Below, in pieces: positions 51,282 to 62,045 of a stretch of 64,000 bases of DNA. Made by a program: the position numbers and the translations under genes. Source of the DNA: Limosilactobacillus antri DSM 16041 (GTDB lineage Bacteria; Bacillota; Bacilli; Lactobacillales; Lactobacillaceae); the NCBI RefSeq assembly GCF_000160835.1, contig NZ_GG700733.1, positions 643,459 through 707,458 of the forward strand, read 5' to 3'. The notes beneath the pieces were generated by a model. The model saw only the letters and a list, made by a program, of their open reading frames with translations. It had not been told where the DNA came from and searched no databases. How positions within the stretch are numbered: position 1 is the first letter of the stretch; the number at the start of each line of letters is the position of its first letter.

Positions 51282-54011
51282 ATGGGCAAGCTGTCAAAAC
51301 AGGCACTTTCATTATGGGCAAAGAAGGAAAATCGGGAGGGCCAGGAACTCTGGCTGCCACTAGTTGCGCACTTGGTTGATACTAAAAATGTTATCAACTG
51401 GTTATACACCCATTGGTTAAATGACAGCCAACGACAGGTTTTACAGCAAGATCTGACGACGTCTGAAATTGAACAACTGGTTAACTTTGTCGGTTATTTT
51501 CATGATATTGGCAAGGCCACGCCGGCTTTTCAAACTAAGCCTTCCTATAATCGTGATTATGAACTGGACGATCAGCTGATAGAGCAGCTCCTGCGAAGCG
51601 GTTTTGAAAAACTTGCGGAATATGAACCGGCCTTCAGAAGTAAATCCCCTCACGCATTAGCTGGCGAGACCATCTTAGAAACATCAGGACTGAACACATC
51701 TGTCGGTGCAATTATTGGCGCCCATCACGGTAAACCTGTTGGTGAGTACTTTGATTCGATGAGTGACCAGCTTGCCCCGTACACCGCTAACTATCTTCAA
51801 TCCGATAGAAATGAAGACTTGCAGTCTGAATGGCTACAAACGCAGCATGAATTGATAGACTATGGCCTGTCACTAACCGGCTTTGCCAGCTTAGAAGAAG
51901 TTCCGGAAATTACTCAGTCCCAGGCAGTTTTGTTAACGGGACTCCTGATTATGGCCGACTGGATGGCCTCTAGTGAATTTTTGGGTACTGATCAGAGCCA
52001 AGTAATGTTCCCACTGATTCGCCTTGACCAAGACTTCATCGATTTAGAGATGGAGCAGCGCTTTGAACAAGCAATTACAACTTGGGATATTAGCGGCCAT
52101 TGGACACCGCAAATGATTCCTGATGTTGATCAGCAATACAATAAGCGTTGGCACTTCAGCCCGCGGCCAGTTCAACACCTGATGTCAGAAGTAATTGGTC
52201 AAATTGCCGACCCGGGGATCATTATTGTCGAGGCGCCGATGGGAATTGGCAAAACGGAAATTGCCCTAACGGCTGCCGAACAGCTTGCTTTTATAACCGG
52301 ATCTGCCGGCCTGTTTATGGGCTTGCCAACCCAGGCAACGAGTAACGCGATGTTCAGTCGGGTTGACAAATGGGTTGACGAACTAGCTAAGGAAGAGAAC
52401 GTTAGCCTGCCCATCCGCTTAATGCACGGGAAGGCCCAGTTTAATCATGAAATGCAGAGTCTCCCTAACGCCCAAAATATCGACAGCCAAAGCTCAGTGG
52501 TGGTTAACGGTTGGTTTTCTGGCAAGAAATCAATGTTAGCTGATTTTTCAATTGGAACGATTGACCACCTGCTATTGATGAGTTTAAAGCAAAAGCACCT
52601 CTTTCTCCGGCACCTGGGCCTCAGCGGTAAAATTATCATTATTGATGAAATTCACGCCTACGATACATATATGTCTTCCTACTTAATGCGGGCCTTACAG
52701 TGGCTAGGGGTTTATCACATTCCGGTAATTGCCTTATCCGCAACCCTACCGAAGGAAAAACGAATTGAGTTAGTAGAAGCCTATTACCGAGGTAAATATG
52801 GCCATCAACTTGGACAATCCGATAATGCCTGGCAGGATAGTCAAGCTTATCCTCTACTGACTTACCTCGACGGACCGGAAGTAAAGCAATTCGATCAGTT
52901 CCCGAAGTCTACTAAATCCCAGGAGGTTAAGGTAGTCCGCCTAGATTGTGATGATCAGCAGCTAGTAGATCAGGTTGTTAACAGCATTAAGAATGGTGGC
53001 GTTGCGGGGGTAATCGTCAACACCGTGAAACGAGCTCAGGAGCTTTCCCGCCTGTTGCCAGCTGACTTACCACAAATTGTCTTGCATTCTGCTTTCCTGG
53101 CACCGGACCGGACCAAGCTCGAAGAACGGCTTCAAGCTGAGATCGGCAAGGGCGTTGAGAGGCCAGAAAAGTTGGTTGTAATTGGGACCCAAGTACTAGA
53201 GCAATCGTTAGATATTGATTTTGACGTGCTGTTTACCGATATTGCGCCGGTTGATTTGATTCTCCAACGGATGGGGCGATTGCACCGCCATGACATTCAG
53301 CGGCCGGCCAGCCTTGCAACGCCAACTACCTATGTATTGGGAATTAATGCCTTTGGTGACTACGGCGATGCTAACGAAGCGATTTACGAAAAATACTGGC
53401 TGATGAAGACCGATTACTTTCTTCCGGAAGTTGTTAAATTACCAGCTGATATTTCCCCGTTAGTTCAGGCGGTTTATGACCCCGCAACGGACGAAGAAGT
53501 TTCTGGGATTGAAGAAGCGCGGGCACAAGCGGAACAGAATAAAAAAATTGCCCAAAGGAAAGCGAAAGTTTACCAAATCGCTCCTCCTAAAGCCCATGAG
53601 AATCTCTATGGATGGCTCGACCGTGAGCAGCAAGGGATAGCAAACGATGATGCAGCAGCAGAAGCAGCCGTTCGTGATATTAAAGAAACACTTGAAGTAG
53701 TGATGATTAAGCATACGTCGGTCGGTGATTTTCTGGTCGATGGGAGAAGTATGGACGATGTTGATGAAAGTGAGATTGCACAGCAAGTAATCCGTTTGCC
53801 TAACCGGATAACACCGGATATTACGAAGGCGATTAACGAATTGGAACGGCGGACGGAGAAGTATTATCACAGCTGGCAAGACAGCCGGTGGTTAAAGGGG
53901 ATGCTTGCTTTGCCGTTAGATGAACACTTATCTACTGAATTGCTGGGATGGCAGCTTAACTATTCGTCCAAATTGGGCCTGCAGTATGAAAAGGAAGAAG
54001 AAAATGAATAA
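51282..54011 (+). CDS. cas3: CRISPR nuclease-helicase Cas3
   Basis: A 909-aa effector that unwinds and degrades the target after Cascade binding. The N-terminal HD nuclease has VAHLVDTKNVINWL, YFHDIGKATPAFQTK and IIGAHHGKP. The helicase has Walker A VEAPMGIGKTEIALTAAEQL, DExH box IIIDEIHAYDTYMSS, SATLPKEKR and the C-terminal LQRMGRLHRHD. ATG with GGGGGAG. Its end overlaps casA by 8 nt. Confidence 0.97.
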   Translation: MGKLSKQALSLWAKKENREGQELWLPLVAHLVDTKNVINWLYTHWLNDSQRQVLQQDLTTSEIEQLVNFVGYFHDIGKATPAFQTKPSYNRDYELDDQLIEQLLRSGFEKLAEYEPAFRSKSPHALAGETILETSGLNTSVGAIIGAHHGKPVGEYFDSMSDQLAPYTANYLQSDRNEDLQSEWLQTQHELIDYGLSLTGFASLEEVPEITQSQAVLLTGLLIMADWMASSEFLGTDQSQVMFPLIRLDQDFIDLEMEQRFEQAITTWDISGHWTPQMIPDVDQQYNKRWHFSPRPVQHLMSEVIGQIADPGIIIVEAPMGIGKTEIALTAAEQLAFITGSAGLFMGLPTQATSNAMFSRVDKWVDELAKEENVSLPIRLMHGKAQFNHEMQSLPNAQNIDSQSSVVVNGWFSGKKSMLADFSIGTIDHLLLMSLKQKHLFLRHLGLSGKIIIIDEIHAYDTYMSSYLMRALQWLGVYHIPVIALSATLPKEKRIELVEAYYRGKYGHQLGQSDNAWQDSQAYPLLTYLDGPEVKQFDQFPKSTKSQEVKVVRLDCDDQQLVDQVVNSIKNGGVAGVIVNTVKRAQELSRLLPADLPQIVLHSAFLAPDRTKLEERLQAEIGKGVERPEKLVVIGTQVLEQSLDIDFDVLFTDIAPVDLILQRMGRLHRHDIQRPASLATPTTYVLGINAFGDYGDANEAIYEKYWLMKTDYFLPEVVKLPADISPLVQAVYDPATDEEVSGIEEARAQAEQNKKIAQRKAKVYQIAPPKAHENLYGWLDREQQGIANDDAAAEAAVRDIKETLEVVMIKHTSVGDFLVDGRSMDDVDESEIAQQVIRLPNRITPDITKAINELERRTEKYYHSWQDSRWLKGMLALPLDEHLSTELLGWQLNYSSKLGLQYEKEEENE

Positions 54012-55740
54012 AAGTTTCAATTTAGTGACCGAGCCCTGGATCAAGGTAGTTGACGAAGATAACCGGGAACGGACCGTATCACTAGAACAACTATTTACAA
54101 ACGCTGTCCACTATCGGCAACTTGCTGGTGAGATGAAATCACAGGACCTGGCGCTTTTGCGTTTCTTGCTTGCAATCCTGACTACGGTGTACTCGCGCTA
54201 CACTGCAGATGGTGAGCCATATGAGTGGCTGAAAATTGATGGGCAAACGATGCAACCGGTGCCTTTTGAAGGGAAAACTTTTGAGGATGACGATGAAGAT
54301 GGTTTGCGGCAAACTTGGAAAGACCTGTACCATGCACAGCATTTTACAGAGATTGTGACCCGCTACCTGCAAAAGTACGCTGACCGCTTTGACCTTTTGG
54401 ACGCAGATCATCCTTTTTACCAGGCTACGCGGGCCCAGTACGATTCACTAGTGCCGAAAAATAAAGTCGTTGCCAAGGGGAAGGGAACCGTGGCGGTTAA
54501 GCAGATCAACCGGACGATTTCAGAAAGTAATAACAAGCCGGATATTTTCTCGCCTAATACATCACCGCATAAAAATGACCTTTCGCTCGCATCGTTAGCC
54601 CGCTGGCTGATTACCTACCAAAACTTTACGGCGGTCACTGATAAGACCAAGGTCGTTGCTAAGGAAAAATTTCCTGTTTCACCTGGCTGGCTGTACGGCC
54701 TTAATCCAGTTTTTGCGACTGGGAGCAACCTTTTTGAAACGCTGATGCTGAACTTAGTATTGATTCCTCAGGGTGTTAACTCAGAGACTGAAAGCATGGA
54801 TCAGCACCCAGCCTGGGAAGTCCCAATCGAAGAGTACATTCAAGCTCGACTAACAGGAATCGTACCGGGAAACCTGGCTGAACTTTACACACTTTGGTCA
54901 CGGGTGATCCATATTGAGTGGGATAATGGACGACCGTTGATTTTTAGTGCAGGGTTGCCAAAGCTCAATAATCACGAAGCCTTTTTGGAACCGATGACTA
55001 CGTGGAAATTTAATAAGAAGGACAATGAGTGGCAACCAAATTTACGCTGGCTGAATTCACTGGGCAAGGCGATGTGGCGTAATTTTGGTCAGTATATTAG
55101 TGTTCAGCAGGACGATACTCAAAAGGATAGTCAGCGCGAACCGGGAATAGTCACCTGGCTCCACATGCTACGAAGTACAAAAATGCTTCCTGCTGATTTG
55201 GCCCTGCACCTCACCACAGTGGGCCTGATTAACGATGGTAACGCAACGTCGCAATCACCCGCCGCGGAATTTGCTGACGAAATGCAAATTAATGCTGATG
55301 TCTTATTTGATCCCAACCCGCTTAAGCGCCTTCAGTGGCCAAAGCTTATTGAGAACACTGTTGAGATGACTGAAAAAGTTGGTGCGCTTGTCTGGTATTT
55401 TGCAAATCACATTATGGAGCTTCGTGGTGTAAAAGATGACGGTGCGTTTGCCAATCGAGTATCCGCGCGTTTTTACGAACGTCTAAACCAGCCCTTCCGA
55501 GAATGGCTGGCTGGTTTGACCAATAATGACGAACGTGATGAGAAAGTTAACCTTTGGAAACAGACAGCTAAGCAGATCGCCGTGCAAACGGCTGACGAAT
55601 TATTGAACTCAGCAACTCCGCAGGATATTCGGGGAAGGGTCAAAAATGCTGATGGTGACCAGCACAATATCTTTACCTATTACCGGATCTTTAGAGCTTC
55701 TGTCAACAAGGTGCTGGGAATTAAAGGAGGAAAGAGCTAA
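54004..55740 (+). CDS. casA: Cascade large subunit Cse1 (CasA, Cas8e)
   Basis: A 578-aa PAM-recognising subunit: FNLVTEPWIKVVDEDNRERT at the start is the hallmark, with LFTNAVHYRQLAGEMKSQDL, ALLRFLLAI and a central NRTISESNNKPDIFSPNTSP loop. ATG 54004 follows GGAAGAA; the longer open frame is inside cas3. It ends overlapping casB by one base. Confidence 0.96.
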   Translation: MNKSFNLVTEPWIKVVDEDNRERTVSLEQLFTNAVHYRQLAGEMKSQDLALLRFLLAILTTVYSRYTADGEPYEWLKIDGQTMQPVPFEGKTFEDDDEDGLRQTWKDLYHAQHFTEIVTRYLQKYADRFDLLDADHPFYQATRAQYDSLVPKNKVVAKGKGTVAVKQINRTISESNNKPDIFSPNTSPHKNDLSLASLARWLITYQNFTAVTDKTKVVAKEKFPVSPGWLYGLNPVFATGSNLFETLMLNLVLIPQGVNSETESMDQHPAWEVPIEEYIQARLTGIVPGNLAELYTLWSRVIHIEWDNGRPLIFSAGLPKLNNHEAFLEPMTTWKFNKKDNEWQPNLRWLNSLGKAMWRNFGQYISVQQDDTQKDSQREPGIVTWLHMLRSTKMLPADLALHLTTVGLINDGNATSQSPAAEFADEMQINADVLFDPNPLKRLQWPKLIENTVEMTEKVGALVWYFANHIMELRGVKDDGAFANRVSARFYERLNQPFREWLAGLTNNDERDEKVNLWKQTAKQIAVQTADELLNSATPQDIRGRVKNADGDQHNIFTYYRIFRASVNKVLGIKGGKS

Positions 55741-56327
55741 TGGCGCGGATTGAAACTGCTACAAGCCGGATTATTCATCAAATTTGGGGGAATGGTAATC
55801 CCAACAAGGCGGTGTTAGCAGCACTGCGAAATACTAATGATATTTTGAACAAAAAAGCAACGGTTGTGTGGCCATTACTATTAGATGCTTTGGAAGAGAA
55901 TGACTTAAGTACAACCGGGCGACCAACAGCTGCTGAACAGGCAGTTTTTGCGGCCTTACATTGTTACGCTGTTTACCAGCAGGGAAATCAAGACTGCTGT
56001 GAATATGCGGACAAGGATCACGATGGGAAGCCCCTTTTTAAAGCCCTAGCTAAGCTGCATAATGACCCGACGACCCGCGCGGCAATTGATCGCCGGGTCC
56101 AAAACGTCCTCGGGAATACTAACCCCGGCAGTGTCATTAACGCGGTTGGTCACCTTACCTCAATTTTGAAGAGTCACACATCGCAAGAGTTGATTAACTT
56201 TGCTCAACTTGGTCAAGATTTCTACTACCTTCAATTTAGTAATGAGAGCGCCCGCGAGGTTAGCTTAAAGTGGGGGCAGCAATACTACTGGCATTCGGAA
56301 AAACAAATCGCTGAAAAAGGAGAATAA
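55740..56327 (+). CDS. casB: Cascade small subunit Cse2 (CasB)
   Basis: A 195-aa helical subunit: TSRIIHQIWGNGNPNKAVLA near the start, TAAEQAVFAALHCYAVYQQG, and FAQLGQDFYYLQFSNESARE late. It bridges crRNA and the non-target strand. TAATG overlap with casA. Confidence 0.93.
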   Translation: MARIETATSRIIHQIWGNGNPNKAVLAALRNTNDILNKKATVVWPLLLDALEENDLSTTGRPTAAEQAVFAALHCYAVYQQGNQDCCEYADKDHDGKPLFKALAKLHNDPTTRAAIDRRVQNVLGNTNPGSVINAVGHLTSILKSHTSQELINFAQLGQDFYYLQFSNESAREVSLKWGQQYYWHSEKQIAEKGE

Positions 56328-56329
56328 CT

Positions 56330-57421
56330 ATGAGCAAGCCTAATTTATATGTTGATATTAATGTTTTACAATCGGTTCCTTCATCGAACATCAACCGGGA
56401 CGATACCGGTGCACCAAAAACAGCATATTACGGGGGCGTAGTCCGGTCACGGGTTTCTTCGCAAAGCTGGAAACGTGCCGTTAGAATGATGTTTAAGGAA
56501 CAGAGTACGGATGCGGAATGGTTAGCCGGTATTCGGACAATGCGTGGCCCGCTGTTATTAGCAAATGAATTGCAGAAGCAGGATTCAAACTTATCGTCGG
56601 ATGAAGCAATGGCGCAGGCTGTGGACGTCTTTAATAAGGCTAAGATTAAACTCGATAAGAAAACTAACCAGACGAAAGCACTGTTAATGCTGAGCCACGG
56701 GCAGATTGCAAAGCTGGCTGAGTATGTTCGCCAAAATGACGAGTTGGATAGTAAGGCGGTAAAGGAAGCCCTCCAGGGTGATCATTCGCTAGACATGGCA
56801 CTTTTTGGCCGCATGGTTGCGGATGATCCATCGTTAAACGTTGACGCTGCTTGCCAGGTTGCCCATGCCATTTCGACTCATGAAATTGTCCCTGAGTATG
56901 ACTACTACACGGCAGTTGATGATGAAAAGGCCGATGACGAATCCGGCTCGGCAATGATTGGGACGATTGAATACGACTCAGCTACACTGTACCGGTATGC
57001 TAACGTTAACGTCAATGAGTTAGTTCAAAGCCTTGGAGATGTTGATACAGCTGTTAAGGGGCTCCAACTCTTTGTGAAGGATTTTGTCCTATCTATGCCT
57101 ACGGGGAAGCAAAACAGCTTTGCCAACAAGACGGTTCCGCAATACGTCCTGGTGACGGTGCGGGAAGATACGCCAGTTAACCTTGTCTCAGCATTTGAAG
57201 AAGCGGTTAAGTCCCGTCATGGCTACCTGCAGCCATCAGTGGCGAAGTTGGAAAAAGAATATCAAGATACCCAGCAGTTTGTCCAAACGCCGCTTGCTAG
57301 TGTTGTAGTGACGAATAAAGAATCAAAGATTAGTACAAAAGCGGCTGATGTTGATGACTTAGTAAGTAAGATTACCGAAGTCATTGAATCGAGGGTTAGC
57401 GATGAAAACCTTAACGATTAA
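56330..57421 (+). CDS. casC: Cascade backbone subunit Cas7e (CasC, Cse4)
   Basis: A 363-aa RAMP that polymerises along the crRNA. It has YVDINVLQSVPSSNINRDDT, GAPKTAYYGGVVRSRVSSQS then WKRAVR, IEYDSATLYRYANVNVNELV and MPTGKQNSFANKTVPQYVLV. Follows casB by 2 bp with AAAGGAG. Confidence 0.95.
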   Translation: MSKPNLYVDINVLQSVPSSNINRDDTGAPKTAYYGGVVRSRVSSQSWKRAVRMMFKEQSTDAEWLAGIRTMRGPLLLANELQKQDSNLSSDEAMAQAVDVFNKAKIKLDKKTNQTKALLMLSHGQIAKLAEYVRQNDELDSKAVKEALQGDHSLDMALFGRMVADDPSLNVDAACQVAHAISTHEIVPEYDYYTAVDDEKADDESGSAMIGTIEYDSATLYRYANVNVNELVQSLGDVDTAVKGLQLFVKDFVLSMPTGKQNSFANKTVPQYVLVTVREDTPVNLVSAFEEAVKSRHGYLQPSVAKLEKEYQDTQQFVQTPLASVVVTNKESKISTKAADVDDLVSKITEVIESRVSDENLND

Positions 57422-58112
57422 GCTGGCGGGACCATTACAATCGTACGGTAACGAAGCAACTTTTAGTCGGCGAACAAGTTATCACTGTCCCTCTAAAAGC
57501 GCGGTTATCGGTTTGATCGCAGCCGCGCTGGGTTACCGACGGAATGACTCCCGAATCAAACAGTTAAATGAGTTGAAAATGGCGGTTCGGATTGACCAGC
57601 CGGGCCGGACCTTAACTGATTTTCAAACGATCGAGTATAACCAGAAAAATGGAAAGCGGAGTCTATCCTACCGTGATTACTTACAAGACGCGGTTTTTGT
57701 TGTCGCAATTGCAGGTGAAGACCAGCAAATTGAACTGGTGGAAACAGCCCTCCACCATCCTAAATTTCAACTATTTTTAGGACGGCGGGCGAATGTGCCG
57801 GCAGGATTATTGCTAACGCGAGTTTTTGATGAGGAGAACCCGGTAACGGTACTTAGACAATATGAATGGCAGGCAGCTGAATGGTACCAACGACAGCAAC
57901 GGCAACCTAAGTACATGGCGGAAGTAATTGCGGATGCCGATTTAGCGCAGGCAAATTTAACAACGTTCGCAAAAGACAACGTTGGCAGCTTCAGTCAGGA
58001 TCACCGCTGGCACTCGTATCGGGCAATTATTAGTATGAATGTCGAACTGGAAAACAAGCAGTGTCATGGTCAGGATACCAGTCATGATGTAATGGCAAAT
58101 CTAGAGGAATGA
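57402..58112 (+). CDS. cas5: Cascade subunit Cas5e (CasD)
   Basis: A 236-aa RAMP that holds the crRNA 5' handle: MKTLTIKLAGPLQSYGNEAT, PSKSAVIGLIAAALGYRRND, and FLGRRANVPAGLLLTRVFDE. I start at ATG 57402, within the last codons of casC, as typical for this operon. Confidence 0.93.
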   Translation: MKTLTIKLAGPLQSYGNEATFSRRTSYHCPSKSAVIGLIAAALGYRRNDSRIKQLNELKMAVRIDQPGRTLTDFQTIEYNQKNGKRSLSYRDYLQDAVFVVAIAGEDQQIELVETALHHPKFQLFLGRRANVPAGLLLTRVFDEENPVTVLRQYEWQAAEWYQRQQRQPKYMAEVIADADLAQANLTTFAKDNVGSFSQDHRWHSYRAIISMNVELENKQCHGQDTSHDVMANLEE

Positions 58113-58115
58113 TCT

Positions 58116-60567
<2,452 letters not shown>

Positions 60568-60596
60568 GAACCGCGGCAGATCAGGGATCTTTTAGT

Positions 60597-61059
60597 GTAT
60601 TCCCCATGTATGTGGGGGTGATCCCTGACTTGAATTTTTCATGCTCCTTCTCCAATTGTATTCCCCATGTATGTGGGGGTGATCCTCGCCAGTAGTGCCC
60701 ACACTCCTGCTCAACCCAGTATTCCCCATGTATGTGGGGGTGATCCTTCATCAATCTTCATCTTCGTTACCTCCTAAAGGTATTCCCCATGTATGTGGGG
60801 GTGATCCTGACTTGCTCAGTACCTGACGTTCGAACATAAGGTATTCCCCATGTATGTGGGGGTGATCCCCGAAAAAGCGCCGTGAGATCATTCCTCATCA
60901 ATATGGAGACTCCCGCTATTAGATCGCATTCTGCGTCTACTATGGTATATAATATAACCATTAATTTCTGGTATTCCCCAAAGCCATGGGGGTGATCCTG
61001 AAACGATATTCGGCAAAGCGAATATCTAACTGTATTCCCCATCTATATGGGGGTAGTTT
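60597..61059 (+). CRISPR. CRISPR array 2, type I-E, 7 repeats
   Basis: Repeats of 28 bp start at 60597, 60658, 60719, 60780, 60841, 60971 and 61032. The first five are identical (ATGTATGT variant) with 33-bp spacers. The sixth (AAAGCC inside) and seventh (ends GGGGGTAG) are degenerate, marking the leader-distal end. Between the fifth and sixth lies a 102-bp insert instead of a spacer. The leader-end word AGGGATCTTTTAGT precedes the first repeat. Confidence 0.97.
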
Positions 61060-61197
61060 ATAATTTGAAGTGTATCGATCCGCTTGGAAAAAGATTGTGG
61101 AACCTGTCATCAGGCTTCGGAATTTGCTGAGGCTCCGTCTAGTATTGAGGGGCTCCCCAACATTTTTTAGAATTACCGTAAAGAGGATTGGAGAGTT

Positions 61198-61959
61198 ATG
61201 GGAAAAAGAAAACGACAAACGATAAAGCTTTCTGAAAACACCCATTTTTCTGATGAGTTTGAGCAAATGCTAGTGGAGTCGGGTATTATCCATTCTAAGG
61301 GAGCAAATGCGACTGACCGGATCGGGCAGGATTCTGATAAGTTAATTATTTCTAAATCCGGACGGGAACCGCAGACACTTGATGAGCTTCGCCAGCTGTT
61401 GAATTCTGGTAAAAGGTTGTTATCCTTGGATTTTGAATTTTACAATGATCCTAAAGGAACCCCGTGGATTCGTGAGATTGCTGGCAAGCAGTTCGGCTCC
61501 CCAACCTATTTTCAGTACCGGCTGTTCAACAAAGAAATGACCCCAGAGCGCCAGCTTGAGTTTCTTCAAGAGTGGGATATACCTTATAGCGAAACGGTAA
61601 ACCATAGTTACTTTCAAATTCGTAACCACCTGTCAGCGATTCTCAATACGATTCATCCTGATTACGTAGTGTGCTGGGGTGATGCGATTGACTTTAATGC
61701 GCTCGACCGTGAGGAGCAACGGGCGCACATAAAACAGAAGCATCGTTTAACCATTTCTATTCCGCGCATTGATTTGGCGCGGTTAGTGGGCCAAGCAGTT
61801 TTTCAAAATCGCACAACGCTCAGCTTAGAGAAGATGGGAAAACTACTAGGCATTAAGGGCACCGACCCCCGCCACGTTGCCCTAAACGACGTTCGGTTAC
61901 TTGACCGCATCTTACAATTCTATGCCCGTGACCTGAACGAAGACCTATTTGATAACTAG
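61198..61959 (+). CDS. DEDD-type 3'-5' exonuclease-like protein beside CRISPR array 2
   Basis: A 253-aa protein. GKRLLSLDFEFYNDPKGTPW gives an ExoI-like DFE, YVVCWGDAIDFNALDREEQR an ExoII-like segment, and DPRHVALNDVRLLDRILQFY an ExoIII-like H....D. The N-terminus is basic (MGKRKRQTIKLSE). This is a second exonuclease in the locus besides the DnaQ domain of Cas2. ATG 61198 follows AGGATTGGAGAG. A role in adaptation is only suggested by position. Confidence 0.65.
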   Translation: MGKRKRQTIKLSENTHFSDEFEQMLVESGIIHSKGANATDRIGQDSDKLIISKSGREPQTLDELRQLLNSGKRLLSLDFEFYNDPKGTPWIREIAGKQFGSPTYFQYRLFNKEMTPERQLEFLQEWDIPYSETVNHSYFQIRNHLSAILNTIHPDYVVCWGDAIDFNALDREEQRAHIKQKHRLTISIPRIDLARLVGQAVFQNRTTLSLEKMGKLLGIKGTDPRHVALNDVRLLDRILQFYARDLNEDLFDN

Positions 61960-61984
61960 ACTCCTCATCAACCATCCCAAAGCA

Positions 61985-62029
61985 AAACAAGCAGCCCGCG
62001 CCTTAAACTTCGGCACGGACTGCTTGTTT
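61985..62029. terminator. Bidirectional terminator between converging genes
   Basis: A 10-bp stem (61985-61994 AAACAAGCAG with 62020-62029 CTGCTTGTTT) extends by further GC pairs inside. It ends the exonuclease gene and the surface-protein gene from the other side. Confidence 0.8.
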
Positions 62030-62045
62030 GTCTTCTAAAAGCTAT

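Noticed and set aside
50723-51363. Open frames running through CRISPR array 1
   Set aside because: They are artefacts of repeats (ITPIHMGNT-like translations), not genes.
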